From Symbiodinium natans (Eukaryota > Sar > Dinophyceae > Suessiales > Symbiodiniaceae): DNA of 64,000 nt. The stretch spans positions 454,722-518,721 of the forward strand of contig CAJNDS010002285.1 of NCBI GenBank assembly GCA_905221605.1, given 5' to 3'. Under the pieces are notes generated by a model. The model ran no database searches. It was not told the DNA's origin and worked only from the letters and a program-made list of their open reading frames with translations. The translations under genes were made by a program, and so were the position numbers. Of this stretch, positions 17,597 to 28,484 are shown piece by piece (the stretch's first letter is position 1; every line of letters starts with the position of its first letter).

Positions 17597-17792
17597 TCCG
17601 CACCTGCAGCAAAAAAAAAGGCGCCCCCACGGCACCCGCAACAGAAAAAAAAACGCGCCCCCGCACCCGCAGCAAAAAAGAAAACGCGCCCCCCGCACCC
17701 GCAGCAAAAAAAAAACGCGCCCCCGCACCCGCAGCAAAAAAAAAACGCGCCCCCGCACCCACAGCAAAAAAGCACCCGCAACAAAAAACAAA
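17597..17792. repeat. A/C minisatellite, second block
   Basis: Same unit as at 15,893-16,090 (CGCCCCCGCACCCGCAGC plus A-run), about six copies, all in one orientation. The two blocks bracket the 110-bp and 36-bp repeats, so the whole 15.9-17.8 kb stretch may have formed as one repeat cluster. Confidence 0.75.
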
Positions 17793-17918
17793 ACACTCTT
17801 ACCGGGGTATGGGTTTGGGGTATGGTGAATGTCTCTTAGATAGCTAGGGGTTTAGGCTTCAGGGCTCATAGTTTGAGGTTTAGGATTCAGTGTTTATAGG
17901 TTTCAGGGTTTACTGCAG

Positions 17919-20900
17919 ACGCCAATGGATCTCCACCGAAGCCCCGACTGAGGCGCTCGCTGCACCCAGCGATTCCTGGCCAGCAGTGGCCCGGGCCTCC
18001 AGTTGGGGATGGAACTTCTAGACCCGAAGCCCTAAAGCCTCAAAACCCTGAAGCCCTAAAAGCCCTGAAGCTCTTAAACCCATAAAGCCCAAAAGCCCTA
18101 AACCCTAAGCCCAAAGGCTTCTTAGGGTTTAGGGCATGGAGGTCTAAGAGGGCTCTGGGCCGGTGGAGCTCACCGGTGCAACTGTCTACCTTAAACCACA
18201 ACCCCCTACCCCCTAAACCCGAAACCCGAAACCCGAAACCCTAAACCCTAAACCCTAAACCCTAAACCCTAAACCCTAAACCCTAAACCCTAAACCCTAA
18301 ACCCTAAACTCTGCGGTCCCTTGAAACCGAACCCAACACCTCTAGAAGACCTGCAAAGACCCCGAAACCAAGCCAAACCCCCGTGACCTAAGCCCAGCCT
18401 CCAAGGCCCAAGTTTAGGGTTTAGGGTTTAGGGTTTAGGGTTTAGGGTTTAGGGTTTCCTGAAAAGCTCCGCCATGAATCCCACATGTCTTATCCCACGC
18501 CCTACACCCCAAAACCCACAAACCCCCGCAAACCCTAAAATTTAGAGACCCTCTTCCCCCGAACCAAACGACGCCCCTCAAGCCCCTAAATTCCCTAGAC
18601 CCCCTCAACCCTAAACCCTAAACTCCCTAAACCCGAAACCCTAAACCCCAAACCCTAAACCCTTGCAGGGGAAGGATCCAAAGGATCCCTCTACATTCTG
18701 CAGCGCGCGGTGCCTTTGGAGGACTAGAGAGACACTCCTTAACAGGAAGCCCTGAGTTTAGGGTTTAGGGTTTAGGGTTCAAGGTTTAGGGTTTAGGGTT
18801 TCAAGTTTAGGGTCTCGGGTTTTGGAGTATCCCAGCAACCCTAAATCCAAAACTGCGCGCGGAAACCCTGGATTTAGGGTTTAGGTTTAAGGTCAAACCC
18901 CTATAAACCTTAACGCCCCAAGCTCTAAACGCTCGAGCTGCAAACTCCCGAAAGCCTCTAACCTTACGTAGCCTCAGCACTCCCTAAACCTAAGCCCGAA
19001 GCCCGATAAACCCGCCGTAAACCCTAACCCTAAACATCCCTAAGCGGTGTAGGGTTTAGGGTGTAGGGCTTCGGGTTTAGGGTTTAGGGCTTAGGGTTTA
19101 GGGGGCTCCTTAGAGATCCCGAAGCCCCACGCCCTGTGTGCAGGAGCAGGCCGAGTTCGACTTGCCCGCGGGAGCGGGCTTCAGCGCCGTGTGGGGCCTT
19201 GCGACACGAGGGTTTAGGGTTTAGGGTTTCGGGTTTAGGGTTTAGGGTTTAGGGTTTAGGGTGTATGCTTTTGGGTTAGGTGGGGTTGAGTGTTCAGGGT
19301 TTGGAGGTTAGTGTTTTGGAGGGGCGGGGGTATTTCGGGTTTATGGTCTATAGGTTATTTGGGGCTTAGGTTGGGGGGTCTTAGGGTTCAATGCATGTTT
19401 AGGGATTGAAGCGTGCGTTGGGATCACTGCGCTGCTTGTATGTCCCGAAAACAGCTTCTCAACACGCACCGGGATCTACGAGAAGTGATCGAAACGTACA
19501 GCTCAAGATAATTTTCCTGAGGCAGCAGAATTTTTAGGGTCCCCAAACCCTAAACCTTCGACTAAACCCGAAACCCTAAACCTACTGTGGGGTTCCATCT
19601 CCGAAAGGGGGTCCAGTCTTGCCCTACACCCTAAACTCTAAACCCCAGACCCTACAAACCCGAACTAGCTAGGGTTTAGGGTTTAGGTTTAGGTTTAGGG
19701 TTTAGGGTTTAGGGTTAAGGGTTTAGGGTTTAGGGTTTAGGGTTTAGGGTTTAGGGTTGAGGGTGTCGGGTTTAGGGTTTAGGGTTTAGGGGGATGTTGG
19801 ACTTCGAGGCAGACGCATGCAGATGCACTGAGGTCTGGAGCCTGCGCCAGGCGCCAGAGCAGCCGGTCCTACAGGCCGTGCATCTGTGAGCTGTCGCGGA
19901 CGGCTAGGACCCAGGGTAGGCCCTTATTCGCTTTTTTGGGGCCTGGGTTCGCTTATCACCCCCTTTACACCAACAGGGCACCCTTCTTATTCCTCGGTTA
20001 CTCCTGGATCTAGTAAAGGGGGTTCCTTGCGGTGTAAGGTTTCGGGTGTAGGGTTTAGGGTTCAGTGCTATCGTGTGAATGAATCTAGTTCCCCGTAGTG
20101 AAAAAATAGTTGCCCATATTAGCGAGTTTAGAGCTTATGGCTCGCAATGCAGAGGATTCAGGGGTTAGGAGAGGGGTTTATCGGTCTAGAGGTTTTAGAG
20201 CTAGAGGTCGTATAGAAAAGGCCAAAGCCCTCAGCGGCCAAGCTGGTAAGCCTCAGAACTCAACCCAACCCCACTTAGGCCGCCCGATCCCAAAAACTCC
20301 CAAGCCCTTCACAACCCTCAACCCTATAAACCCCCTCTCCCCCCTAAACCCGACACCCGAAAGCCGAAACCCTAAAACCCCTAAACCTGAAACAACCTAT
20401 CCTCTGCACAGGCAGCCGCCAAGCGTGCAGTGGCTGCAGCTGCTACCTCGGACCTCAGTGCCGTTTGTGCGATGGCTGCATGCCAAAGAGGTTGCGGGGT
20501 TAGGGGCAAGGGGTTTAGGGTTTAGGTTGTAGGGTTTAGGGTTCACGTCGAAATACTCCAACCTGCAACTGTGAATCTCAAGCTTCCGAGTGGCGGCACG
20601 TTTGGGTGCTGGCGATTGGGGTTAGAGAGGGTTTAGAGGATTTAGGTTTCAGGGTTTGGTGCTTACAGTGTCTTGGGGTTGTGGGTCATGGAGCTCTATA
20701 TACAAACTCCCAACCTGAGATGCGCGCACCCTTCACGGTGAACCCCAACACTAAGTTTAGGGTTTAGGTGCAGGCTTCATCTAAGGGAAGTTACAATGTC
20801 CCTTAGTATGGTCCTCCCCTTCTTTAAAGGGTTCTGAGGTATGGGCCCTTGGGTTTATCGGGTAGATAAGGGGTATAAACGGGTTCCCCAATTCAGGGCC

Positions 20901-21232
20901 CAAATAAAGGGACCATGCACCTGATGGGAAGTCTGAGTCGTTGGTTTCTCAGGCCCTGCCGCCCCATCGCTACGTTCTGATCTCCGGCCCCAAGCGCAGC
21001 CGCTTGGTAGCCAGCGGGAGCTTGGGGGAATGGGGTTGTTCAAGGGGCTAGTTCCATTGTGGTTCAAGGATGATATAGGATTTCCGGGGTTCTTAGAGTC
21101 GGTTCAGGGCTTTCGTTCGCCAGGCTTTCAAGGTTTGTAACAGGGTAGGTGTGTTTCGAGATACATCAGCCCCAGCAAAGGCATGCTCCTGGAGACCACG
21201 GAAGAGATCGAGGACGCTGCGGGGAAGAGGGT
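17919..21232 (+). CDS. Exon series A (+ strand), unknown protein
   Basis: Six islands have an open frame, an AG before them and GC-rich codons. They lie at about 17,919-18,000 (RQWISTEAPTEALAAPSDSW), 19,144-19,210 (EQAEFDLPAGAGFSAVWGLA), 19,798-19,885 (FEADACRCTEVWSLRQAPEQ; donor GTGAGC), 20,412-20,490 (AAAKRAVAAAATSDLSAVCA; donor GTTGCG), 20,953-21,026 (ALPPHRYVLISGPKRSRLVA) and 21,160-21,232 (YISPSKGMLLETTEEIEDAA). Introns between them hold heptamer arrays and one small inverted-repeat element. No family is recognised. Exon borders are estimates, and it is not known whether all six belong to one gene or where it starts. Confidence 0.5.
18235..18310. repeat. Perfect CCCTAAA array
   Basis: About ten exact CCCTAAA copies in a row, inside the presumed intron between the islands at 17,919 and 19,144. 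A TTTAGGG array follows at 18,414-18,465, so transcripts would contain two complementary arms. Confidence 0.85.
19906..20011. mobile_element. Small inverted-repeat element, copy 1
   Basis: About 106 bases bounded by AGGACCCAGGGTAGGC and an imperfect reverse complement ending GGTTACTCCTGGATCT. It contains CCCTTATT, a T-run and CGCTTAT. A second copy lies at 31,121-31,236. It has the size and shape of a MITE. It sits just after an exon island, in an intron. Confidence 0.6.
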
Positions 21233-21329
21233 GGTGAAAGAACCCTAAACCCTAAACCCTAAAGACGGGCCGATGATGGGCATCTTACCTCTTCTGGATG
21301 CGCAGGATTCCGCGGCTGTCGGGGCCGCG

Positions 21330-23690
21330 AGGTGTGGGGGATTCTGGTGCTGTCGACGGGCTCTTCCTGAAAGTGGAGAGAGTGATGCCGATGATGCGTG
21401 GGGTTGTGTGGCTGTTGGGGGTTCTTGGAAGAGATGGAGGGGGCCGTGATGCCGATGATGCGCTGGGTTCTGTGGCATTTGGGGGCTCTTGTGAGAGATG
21501 GAGGGGCCGACGATGCGCGGGGTTCTGTGGCTGTTGGGGGCTCTTCTGAGAGATGGAGGGGCCGTGATGTCGATGATGCGCGGGGTTGTGTGGCTGTTGG
21601 GGGCTGTTGTGAGAGATGCCGATGATGGGCGGGGTTCTGCCTAGACATGCAGGGAATCGGGGGAGAAACAAAGGGGCAGTGATGCCGATGATGCGCTGGG
21701 TTCTGTGGATGTTGGGGGCTCTTGTGAGAGATGGAGGGGCCGTGATGCCGATGATGCGCGGGTGTTGGGGGCTCTTGTGAGAGATGGAGGGGCCGTGATG
21801 CCGATGATGCGCGGGGTTGTGTGGCTGTTGGGGGCTGTTGTGAGATGCCGATGATGGGCGGGGTTCTGCCTAGACATGGAGGGAATCGGGGGAGAAACAA
21901 AGGGGCAGTGATGCCGATGATGCGCTGGGTTCTGTGGATGTTGGGGGCTCTTGTGAGAGATGGAGGGGGCGTGATGCCGATGATGCGCGGGTGTTGGGGG
22001 CTCTTGTGAGAGATGGAGGGGCCGTGATGTCGATGATGCGCGGGGTTGTGTGGCTGTTGGGGGCTGTTGTGAGATGCCGATGATGGGCGGGGTTCTGCCT
22101 AGACATGGAGGGAATCGGGGGAGAAACAAAGGGGCAGTGATGCCGATGATGCGCTGGGTTCTGTGGATGTTGGGGGGCTTGTGAGAGATGGAGGGGCCGT
22201 GATGCCGATGATGCGCGGGTGTTGGGGGCTCTTGTGAGAGATGGAGGGGCCGTGATGTCGATGATGCGCGGGGTTGTGTGGCTGTTGGGGGCTGTTGTGA
22301 GATGCCGATGATGGGCGGGGTTCTGCCTAGACATGCAGGGAATCGGGGGAGAAACAAAGGGGCAGTGATGCCGATGATGCGCTGGGTTCTGTGGATGTTG
22401 GGGGCTCTTGTGAGAGATGGAGGGGCCGTGATGCCGATGATGCGCGGGTGTTGGGGGCTCTTGTGAGAGATGGAGGGGCCGTGATGTCGATGATGCGCGG
22501 GGTTGTGTGGCTGTTGGGGGCTGTTGTGAGAGATGCCGATGATGGGCGGGGTTCTGCCTAGACATGGAGGGAATCGGGGGAGAAACAAAGGGGCAGTGAT
22601 GCCGATGATGCGCTGGGTTCTGTGGATGTTGGGGGCTCTTGTGAGAGATGGAGGGGCCGTGATGCCGATGATGCGCGGGTGTTGGGGGCTCTTGTGAGAG
22701 ATGGAGGGGCCGTGATGTCGATGATGCGCGGGGTTGTGTGGCTGTTGGGGGCTGTTGTGAGATGCCGATGATGGGCGGGGTTCTGCCTAGACATGGAGGG
22801 AATCGGGGGAGAAACAAAGGGGCAGTGATGCCGATGATGCGCTGGGTTCTGTGGATGTTGGGGGCTCTTGTGAGAGATGGAGGGGCCGTGATGCCGATGA
22901 TGCGCGGGTGTTGGGGGCTCTTGTGAGAGATGGAGGGGCCGTGATGTCGATGATGCGCGGGGTTGTGTGGCTGTTGGGGGCTGTTGTGAGAGATGGAGGG
23001 GCCGTGATGTCGATGATGCGCCAGGTTTGCCTAGACATGGAGGGGCCGTGATGCCGACTTGGGGAGAAACGGAGGGGCCGTGATGCCGATGATGCGCTGG
23101 GTTCTGTGGCTGTTGGGGGAGATGGAGGGGCCGTGATGCCGATGATGCGCTGGGTTCTGTGGCTGTTGGGGGCTCTTGTGAGAGATGGAGGGGCCGTGAT
23201 GCCGATGATGCGCTGGGTTCTGTGGCTGTTGGGGGCTCTTGTGAGAGATGGAGGGGCCGATGATGCGCGGGGTTCTGTGGCTGTTGGGGGCTCTTGTGAG
23301 AGATGGAGGGCCGTGATTCCGATGATGTTGTGTGCCTGATGGGGGATGGAGGGGCCATGATGCCGATGATGGGCAGGATTCTGCCTAGACATGGAGGGAT
23401 GGAGGGCCGTGATGTGGATCGGGGGAGAAACGGAGGGGCCGTGATGCCGATGATGCGTTGGGTTCTGTGGCTGAGAGATGGAGGGGCCGTGATGCCGATG
23501 ATGGGCGGGGTTCTGCCTAGACATGGAGGGGCCGCTATGCCGATCGTTCTGGGGGCGTGATACCGATGATGCGTGGGGTTGTGTGGCTATCGTCGGTTGT
23601 TGTGAGCGATGGAGGGGCTGTTGGGGGGCGGGGCCGTGATGCCGAGTGATGCGCAGGGTTCTGTGGCCGTCAGGAAGCCCTTCTCAGCCA
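21330..23690. repeat. Higher-order minisatellite, 229-bp unit made of about 60-bp subunits
   Basis: The basic unit is GAGAGATGGAGGGGCCGTGA, TGCCGATGATGCGC and TGTTGGGGGCTCTTGT. Four variants form a 229-base higher unit; GCCTAGACATG marks it at 21,639, 21,868, 22,097, 22,325, 22,556 and 22,785. The right third (22,990-23,690) is less ordered. Minus-strand frames stay open for up to 315 codons but encode the same His/Pro/Ser-rich phrase in several frames, which is expected from a repeat without stops. Confidence 0.88.
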
Positions 23691-23770
23691 GACAGACTCT
23701 GTTAAACAGTGTAAACCCCCACCAAAACTCCGCTAAGAACCCTGCGCGCTCATATAAAAACAAACACAGA

Positions 23771-23773
23771 GCG

Positions 23774-23805
<32 letters not shown>

Positions 23806-23903
23806 AGGGAGAGGGAGAGGGAGAGGAGAGAGGGAGAGGGAGAGGGAGAGCGGGAGAGGGAGAGAGGGAGAGGGAGAGGGAGAGGGAGAGGGAGAGGGAG
23901 AGG

Positions 23904-23936
<33 letters not shown>

Positions 23937-23938
23937 TG
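23771..23938. repeat. GAGAGG/GA microsatellite
   Basis: Purine-only run of GAGAGG and GA units, about 165 bases, ended by an A-run. It directly precedes an exon island at 23,978. Confidence 0.9.
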
Positions 23939-23977
23939 AAAAAAAAGTCGCTGAAAAATCACAGCCCCAAGCTGCAG

Positions 23978-24330
23978 GAGATCAGTCAGCCCCGCGGGTG
24001 GGATATGACGCTGCCGACGCTGTCGGCTGGGCCCGTCCTCTCCGGGAAGCTCCTGGTGGCTTGGTTGCTTTGTTTTGGGCTATATTCTGTTTAGAAGGTT
24101 AAAAGGGTCATGTAGGGGTTTATCGGGCTTAGTATAATGTTGCAAGGCTTTGGGTTGTATAGGGTGCATAGGGTCTAGCCCTCTTTTTGTTGAGTTTCGG
24201 GTTCTCGAACCCCCAAGACCCTTCACCCCTTGATGCCGCAACAGGGCCGTCAGAAAGATACGAAGGTGCAGTTGACCCCGCAACGAGCCCTTTTCATGCC
24301 GGCTGCTCCGGGCAAAGGCAGCGAGGGCGG
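23978..24330 (+). CDS. Two exon islands (+ strand)
   Basis: Island 1 (23,978-24,062) follows GCTGCAG and reads EISQPRGWDMTLPTLSAGPV; a GT follows the last codons. Island 2 (24,245-24,329) follows ACAG and reads GRQKDTKVQLTPQRALFMPA, with GTTGAG after it. Both are 85 bases and both fit dinoflagellate-style coding DNA. The product is not recognised. They may belong to the same gene as the islands further right. Confidence 0.5.
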
Positions 24331-24369
24331 GTTGAGGGCGTTCCGGATTTGCCGGTTGATCGGAAACTT

Positions 24370-24880
24370 AAAGAGGTTGAGCATACCAAATTCCTGAATA
24401 TCGTATAGCATCTCGCATAGAAGATCATATAGTTCAGTATATAAGTTAACATAGTTACTATGATATGGCCGTATATGTATGTCAGGCCTTTCTGGTAGCC
24501 TAGGCGAAATTAAGCAGAAGAGCCTAGCAATAGAGACGCGAAACAGGGTCACGATTTTTCATCCATCCTACTGGAGGGCTTCCCTACACCCGAAACCCGA
24601 ACCACAAACCCTGAACCCTAAACCCTCCACCCCATAAAGCCCCCTGTTTTATAGAGGGAGTTGAGGAGCACAGGGCTTATAATTTTCATTCGGCCGGAAG
24701 GGGCTGGCTGTAACTTCCTACGTACTACATCTATGGGCTTGAAACCGGAAGCCCTAAAACCCTAAACCCTAAACCCTAAACGCTAAACCCGAAACCCTAA
24801 ACCCTAAACCCTAAAGCCTAAACCCTAAACCCTATAAACCCTAAACTGTAAGCCGAATACATGCACATACAGGGCTCCAC
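24370..24880. other. AT-rich unique segment followed by CCCTAAA repeats
   Basis: 24,370-24,570 is AT-rich and unlike both exons and heptamers (TATAGCATCTCGCATAGAAG, ATATGGCCGTATATG). It has no convincing frame and may be a transposon remnant. CCCTAAA variants follow from 24,590 to 25,000. Confidence 0.4.
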
Positions 24881-25629
24881 TCCTGCGCGAAGCTTGTTTT
24901 CCGAGCCCTAAACCCTAAACCCTAAACCCTAAACCCTAAACCCTAAACCCTAAACCCTGAACCCTAAACCCTAAACCCTAAACCCTAAACCCTGAATCAG
25001 CTCTCCGAATCCCGAAGCCCAGAAGTTCTCTTGAACCCTGAAACCGGAAGCGGGTTATAGGGTTTATAGGGTTTATAGGTTTTCTAGGGCTATGTACATG
25101 CGGTTTACTACGGCCTTAGGGTTTTTTTCTTGGGGGGGGGGGGGGGGGGGGGGAAGGCATTTTAGGGTTTATAGGTTCTTTTGGGGGTTATGGGGTTTAG
25201 CCTAAACCCTCAACCCTGAAACGTTTAGGGTTTGGTGAAACGTGCCGCCAGGTACCGTTCCACCCGCGGTGGCTTATCCTTCTGGGTGCCGGGCGTGGGG
25301 AAACCCAGTCTAAATTCTAAACCCTCAACTCTCAACCCCCTTTAGGGTTTAATTAGGGTTTACTGGGGTTCAGGGCATAGGGCTTAGGGTTTAGGGTTTT
25401 AAGGTTTTAAGGTTTAGCACGCCCTGCTTGCAGCTGCAATGCAATCCAAATGCCGAAGCCGCCTGAACTCTCGATTGAGGGCTTGGGGTTGGGGGTTATA
25501 GAAATATCCCCCCCCCCCTCCGCCGGCTTCATTAACCATATATTTTCCTGATATTCCTGCTAGATGCCCTAAACCCCAAACATATCGGGTCCCAGGAACA
25601 GCTCAAGAGCCATTCTTCCCAGGGTGCAG

Positions 25630-25698
25630 GCGAGCGTGTGCGACCCCTTCGTCGTCTTGCGCTGTCAGGCACGCTGTGGGTAAGGTTTCTCATGGTTA

Positions 25699-25744
<46 letters not shown>

Positions 25745-27936
25745 TCATACCGTAGAAGTGTCAGCGTCACTGCAGGATTAGTAGGTCTTCAGTTTCGGGT
25801 TTAGGGTTTTTGGGTTTTGGGGGTTAAGGGTTTTTAGGGGTTAGACTTTTTGGGTCAGCGGTTTAGGGTTTGTGGTTTCAGGGTGTAGTAGGGTTTTCGG
25901 GTTTTAGGGTTTGGGGCTCCTTAGGTGCATGGGCTTCTGCCGGTGAAAAGTCTTCAATCGTGGCCCTTCGCCATAGTCCCTAAACCCGATTCCTTTCACG
26001 GATCTTACCTCCTCCCTTAGGTGAAAAGCAGAGTGATGCAGGGTTGGTTGTGAGGCTTTAATGGCTTAGGGATTGTGCAAAGTCACCTTCCCGATCCCCA
26101 TGTCAGCAGCGGAGGATGGTTCCCTCAAGCTGCTGTCTGTGGCAGAGGGCCGGATTCCAACCGTTGGGGGTGTGGCGTTGAGGGCTGGCGGAGGCTTCAC
26201 ACGAGCCTTGTTCTTAGTTCAGGGCCTTGTCTTGGTAAAACCCTGTGAACCCCAATATTCTCAACTACTTCTGTCCCGACAATCGCAAGACGCTTTAACC
26301 TAAAACTCTCTATAATGCATTACTACACTCCAATCCTAAACCCCAACACCGGAAAAAAAGGGAACGTAATTCAGGAATCCTTCGGTTTAGCCCTCAAAAG
26401 CCTCCGCCGTAAACTCTAATCAGCCCCCATTCGCTTGAACCCAAAGCCCGAAGCCCAAACAAAAGGCCAAAACCCTAACACCCTGAGCCCCAAACCCAAC
26501 ACCCAACACCCAAAACCCCAAACCCTCAGCCGTAACACCCAAACCCTAACACCCTAAACCGGAAACCCTAAACCCAAAGCACTAACCAGACACCCCAAAC
26601 CTCAAAGCCCTAAACCCTAAAGCCCAAACCCAAAGCCCTGTCTAAGCCCAAACCCCATTCAAACCCTAAACCCAAAGCCCTATCACCCTAAACCAAATCC
26701 TAAACCCTAAACCCAAAAGCCCTATCACCCTATACACCAAAAGAAAACCCAAAGCCCTATCACCCTTAGCCCTAAACCCCAAACCCCAAACCCTACACCC
26801 AAAAGCCCTATCACCCTAAACCCCAAACCCTAGTCTCAAAACCCTATCGCCCTCAACCCCCAACCCCAAACCCTAAACCCTAAACCCAAAGTCCTATAAA
26901 ACCAAACCTCAAACCCAAACTCTAAACCCTGTCACCTTACAGCCCAAACCCCAAGCAATAAGCCCAGGCCCAGCCCTGCGAGACCACACCGGCCAAGCTG
27001 CCTTCAAGGTGTGCCGTGTAGAGTTTTGGGTTTAGGGTTTAGGGTTTATGGTGGTAGGGTTTAGGGTTTAGGGTCTTGGATTTTTTTTTTTTTTTTTTTT
27101 GGGGGGGGGGGGGGGGTTAGGATTTAGGATTTAGGACCAGGGTTGTTGTTTGAGCTGTTGGCTGTTAGAGTTTACAGCTTGGGGTTTGGGGTTTCAGAGT
27201 GTAAGGGTTCGGGGGTTTAGGATTTCGGCCTTTAGAGATGCGGCTTTTATGTTCCACGGCTTTACAGTAGTACAGTTTAGGGTATAGAGATGTTTGGAGT
27301 CTACAGCTTCGGGTTCAAGATTTTAGAGTTTAGGGCTCAAGGCTTTTGAGCTGAGGCTTTGCGGTTTATTCGCAGTTTGAGGTGTGTTGTTCTCTCTGTT
27401 GTTAGCAGCTTAGGGCTCAGGATTTAGAGTGTAGAGTTTAGGGTTTTGGAGGTTCGCGCTTGTGGCGTTACCGTAGCGCTACAGTTTGGGAAGTTTCAGG
27501 ATTTCAGAGGTCAGGGCTTGGGGGCTTCCAGTTTCGTTTTTTCAAGTTTGGGGTTTCGAACGGTGGTGTTTAGACGGGGCTACACGGCACCGCGCAATCC
27601 CTATACCATCCCTAATGCCTGAACCCGAAGCCCCTAAACCCTAGTCCCCAAACAGCCAAGCCTCAACCCTTCCTCCCGAACCTTCAAAACCCTAGCCCCC
27701 AAAAACACTTATTCCCTCAATCCGCTCACTCCCTAAACTCTAAACCCTGAACCCTGAACCCTAAACCCTAAACCCTAGACACTAAATCCTACACCCTAAA
27801 CCTTAAACCCTAAACCCTAAACCCCAAACCCTGCACCCTAAACCCTAAACCCAGGAGCTTGCTGCAGCAAGTTGGGCTGCCCTCGCGAGCACACAGAAAG
27901 GTCTCTGGCTGACGGTGCTGACGCCCCAACAGCGAG
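25630..27936 (+). CDS. Three exon islands (+ strand)
   Basis: 25,630-25,679 follows GTGCAG, reads ASVCDPFVVLRCQARC and ends at GTAAGG, a good donor. About 26,080-26,166 reads VTFPIPMSAAEDGSLKLLSV. 27,868-27,936 follows GCTGCAG, reads SWAALASTQKGLWLTVLTPQ and ends at GTGTGG. Between them lie CCCTAAA variants (26,330-26,960) and TTTAGGG variants (27,020-27,560), plus CT and T/G runs. The product is not recognised; grouping into one gene is not proven. Confidence 0.45.
25705..25741. repeat. CT microsatellite
   Basis: About 18 CT units, 25 bases after the donor of the exon at 25,630-25,679, inside an intron. Confidence 0.95.
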
Positions 27937-27956
27937 GTGTGGCGACTTCGGGTTGG

Positions 27957-28370
27957 GGGGTTTAGGGGTTTAGGGGTTTAGGGGTTTAGGGGTTTAGGGT
28001 TTAGGGGTTTAGGGGTTTAGGGGTTTAGGGGTTTAGGGTTTAGGGGTTTAGGGGTTCAGGGGTTTAGGGCTCAGGGGTTTAAGGGGTTTAGGGGGGGTTT
28101 AGGGGTTTAGGGTTTCAGGGTTTAGGGGTTTGGGGTTTAGGGGTTTGGGGATTAGGGGTTTAGGGGTTTAGAGGTTTAGGGGTTCAGGGGTTCAGGGGTT
28201 TAGGGGTTTAGGGGCCCGCAGGGGTTCAGGGTTTAGGGGTTTACAGGTTTAGGGGTTTACAGGTTGAGGGGTTGAGGGGTTTAGGGGTTCAGGCGTTTGG
28301 GGGTTTAGGGTTGACGGGTTTGAGGGTTCAGTGGTTCATCGGTTTCCGGGTTTAGTGGTTTACTTGGGTT
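27957..28370. repeat. TTTAGGGG octamer block
   Basis: About 45 copies of an 8-base variant (GGTTTAGG frame) with changes to TTCAGGGG and TTGAGGGG. It follows directly after an exon island and its donor, as intron start. Confidence 0.85.
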
Positions 28371-28484
28371 CAGGGAGCTGCCCCTGGCGCCTGCCAAACC
28401 CCAAACCCTAAACCCCAAACCCCAAACCCGAAACCCGAAACCGGAAGCCCCAACCCTAAACCCCAAAACCCCTCAAACTCACAG

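Noticed and set aside
21259-23524. Minus-strand open frames of 213-315 codons, His/Pro/Ser-rich
   Set aside because: They run through the 229-bp minisatellite, give the same phrase in several frames and start at chance ATGs; repeat without stop codons, not genes.
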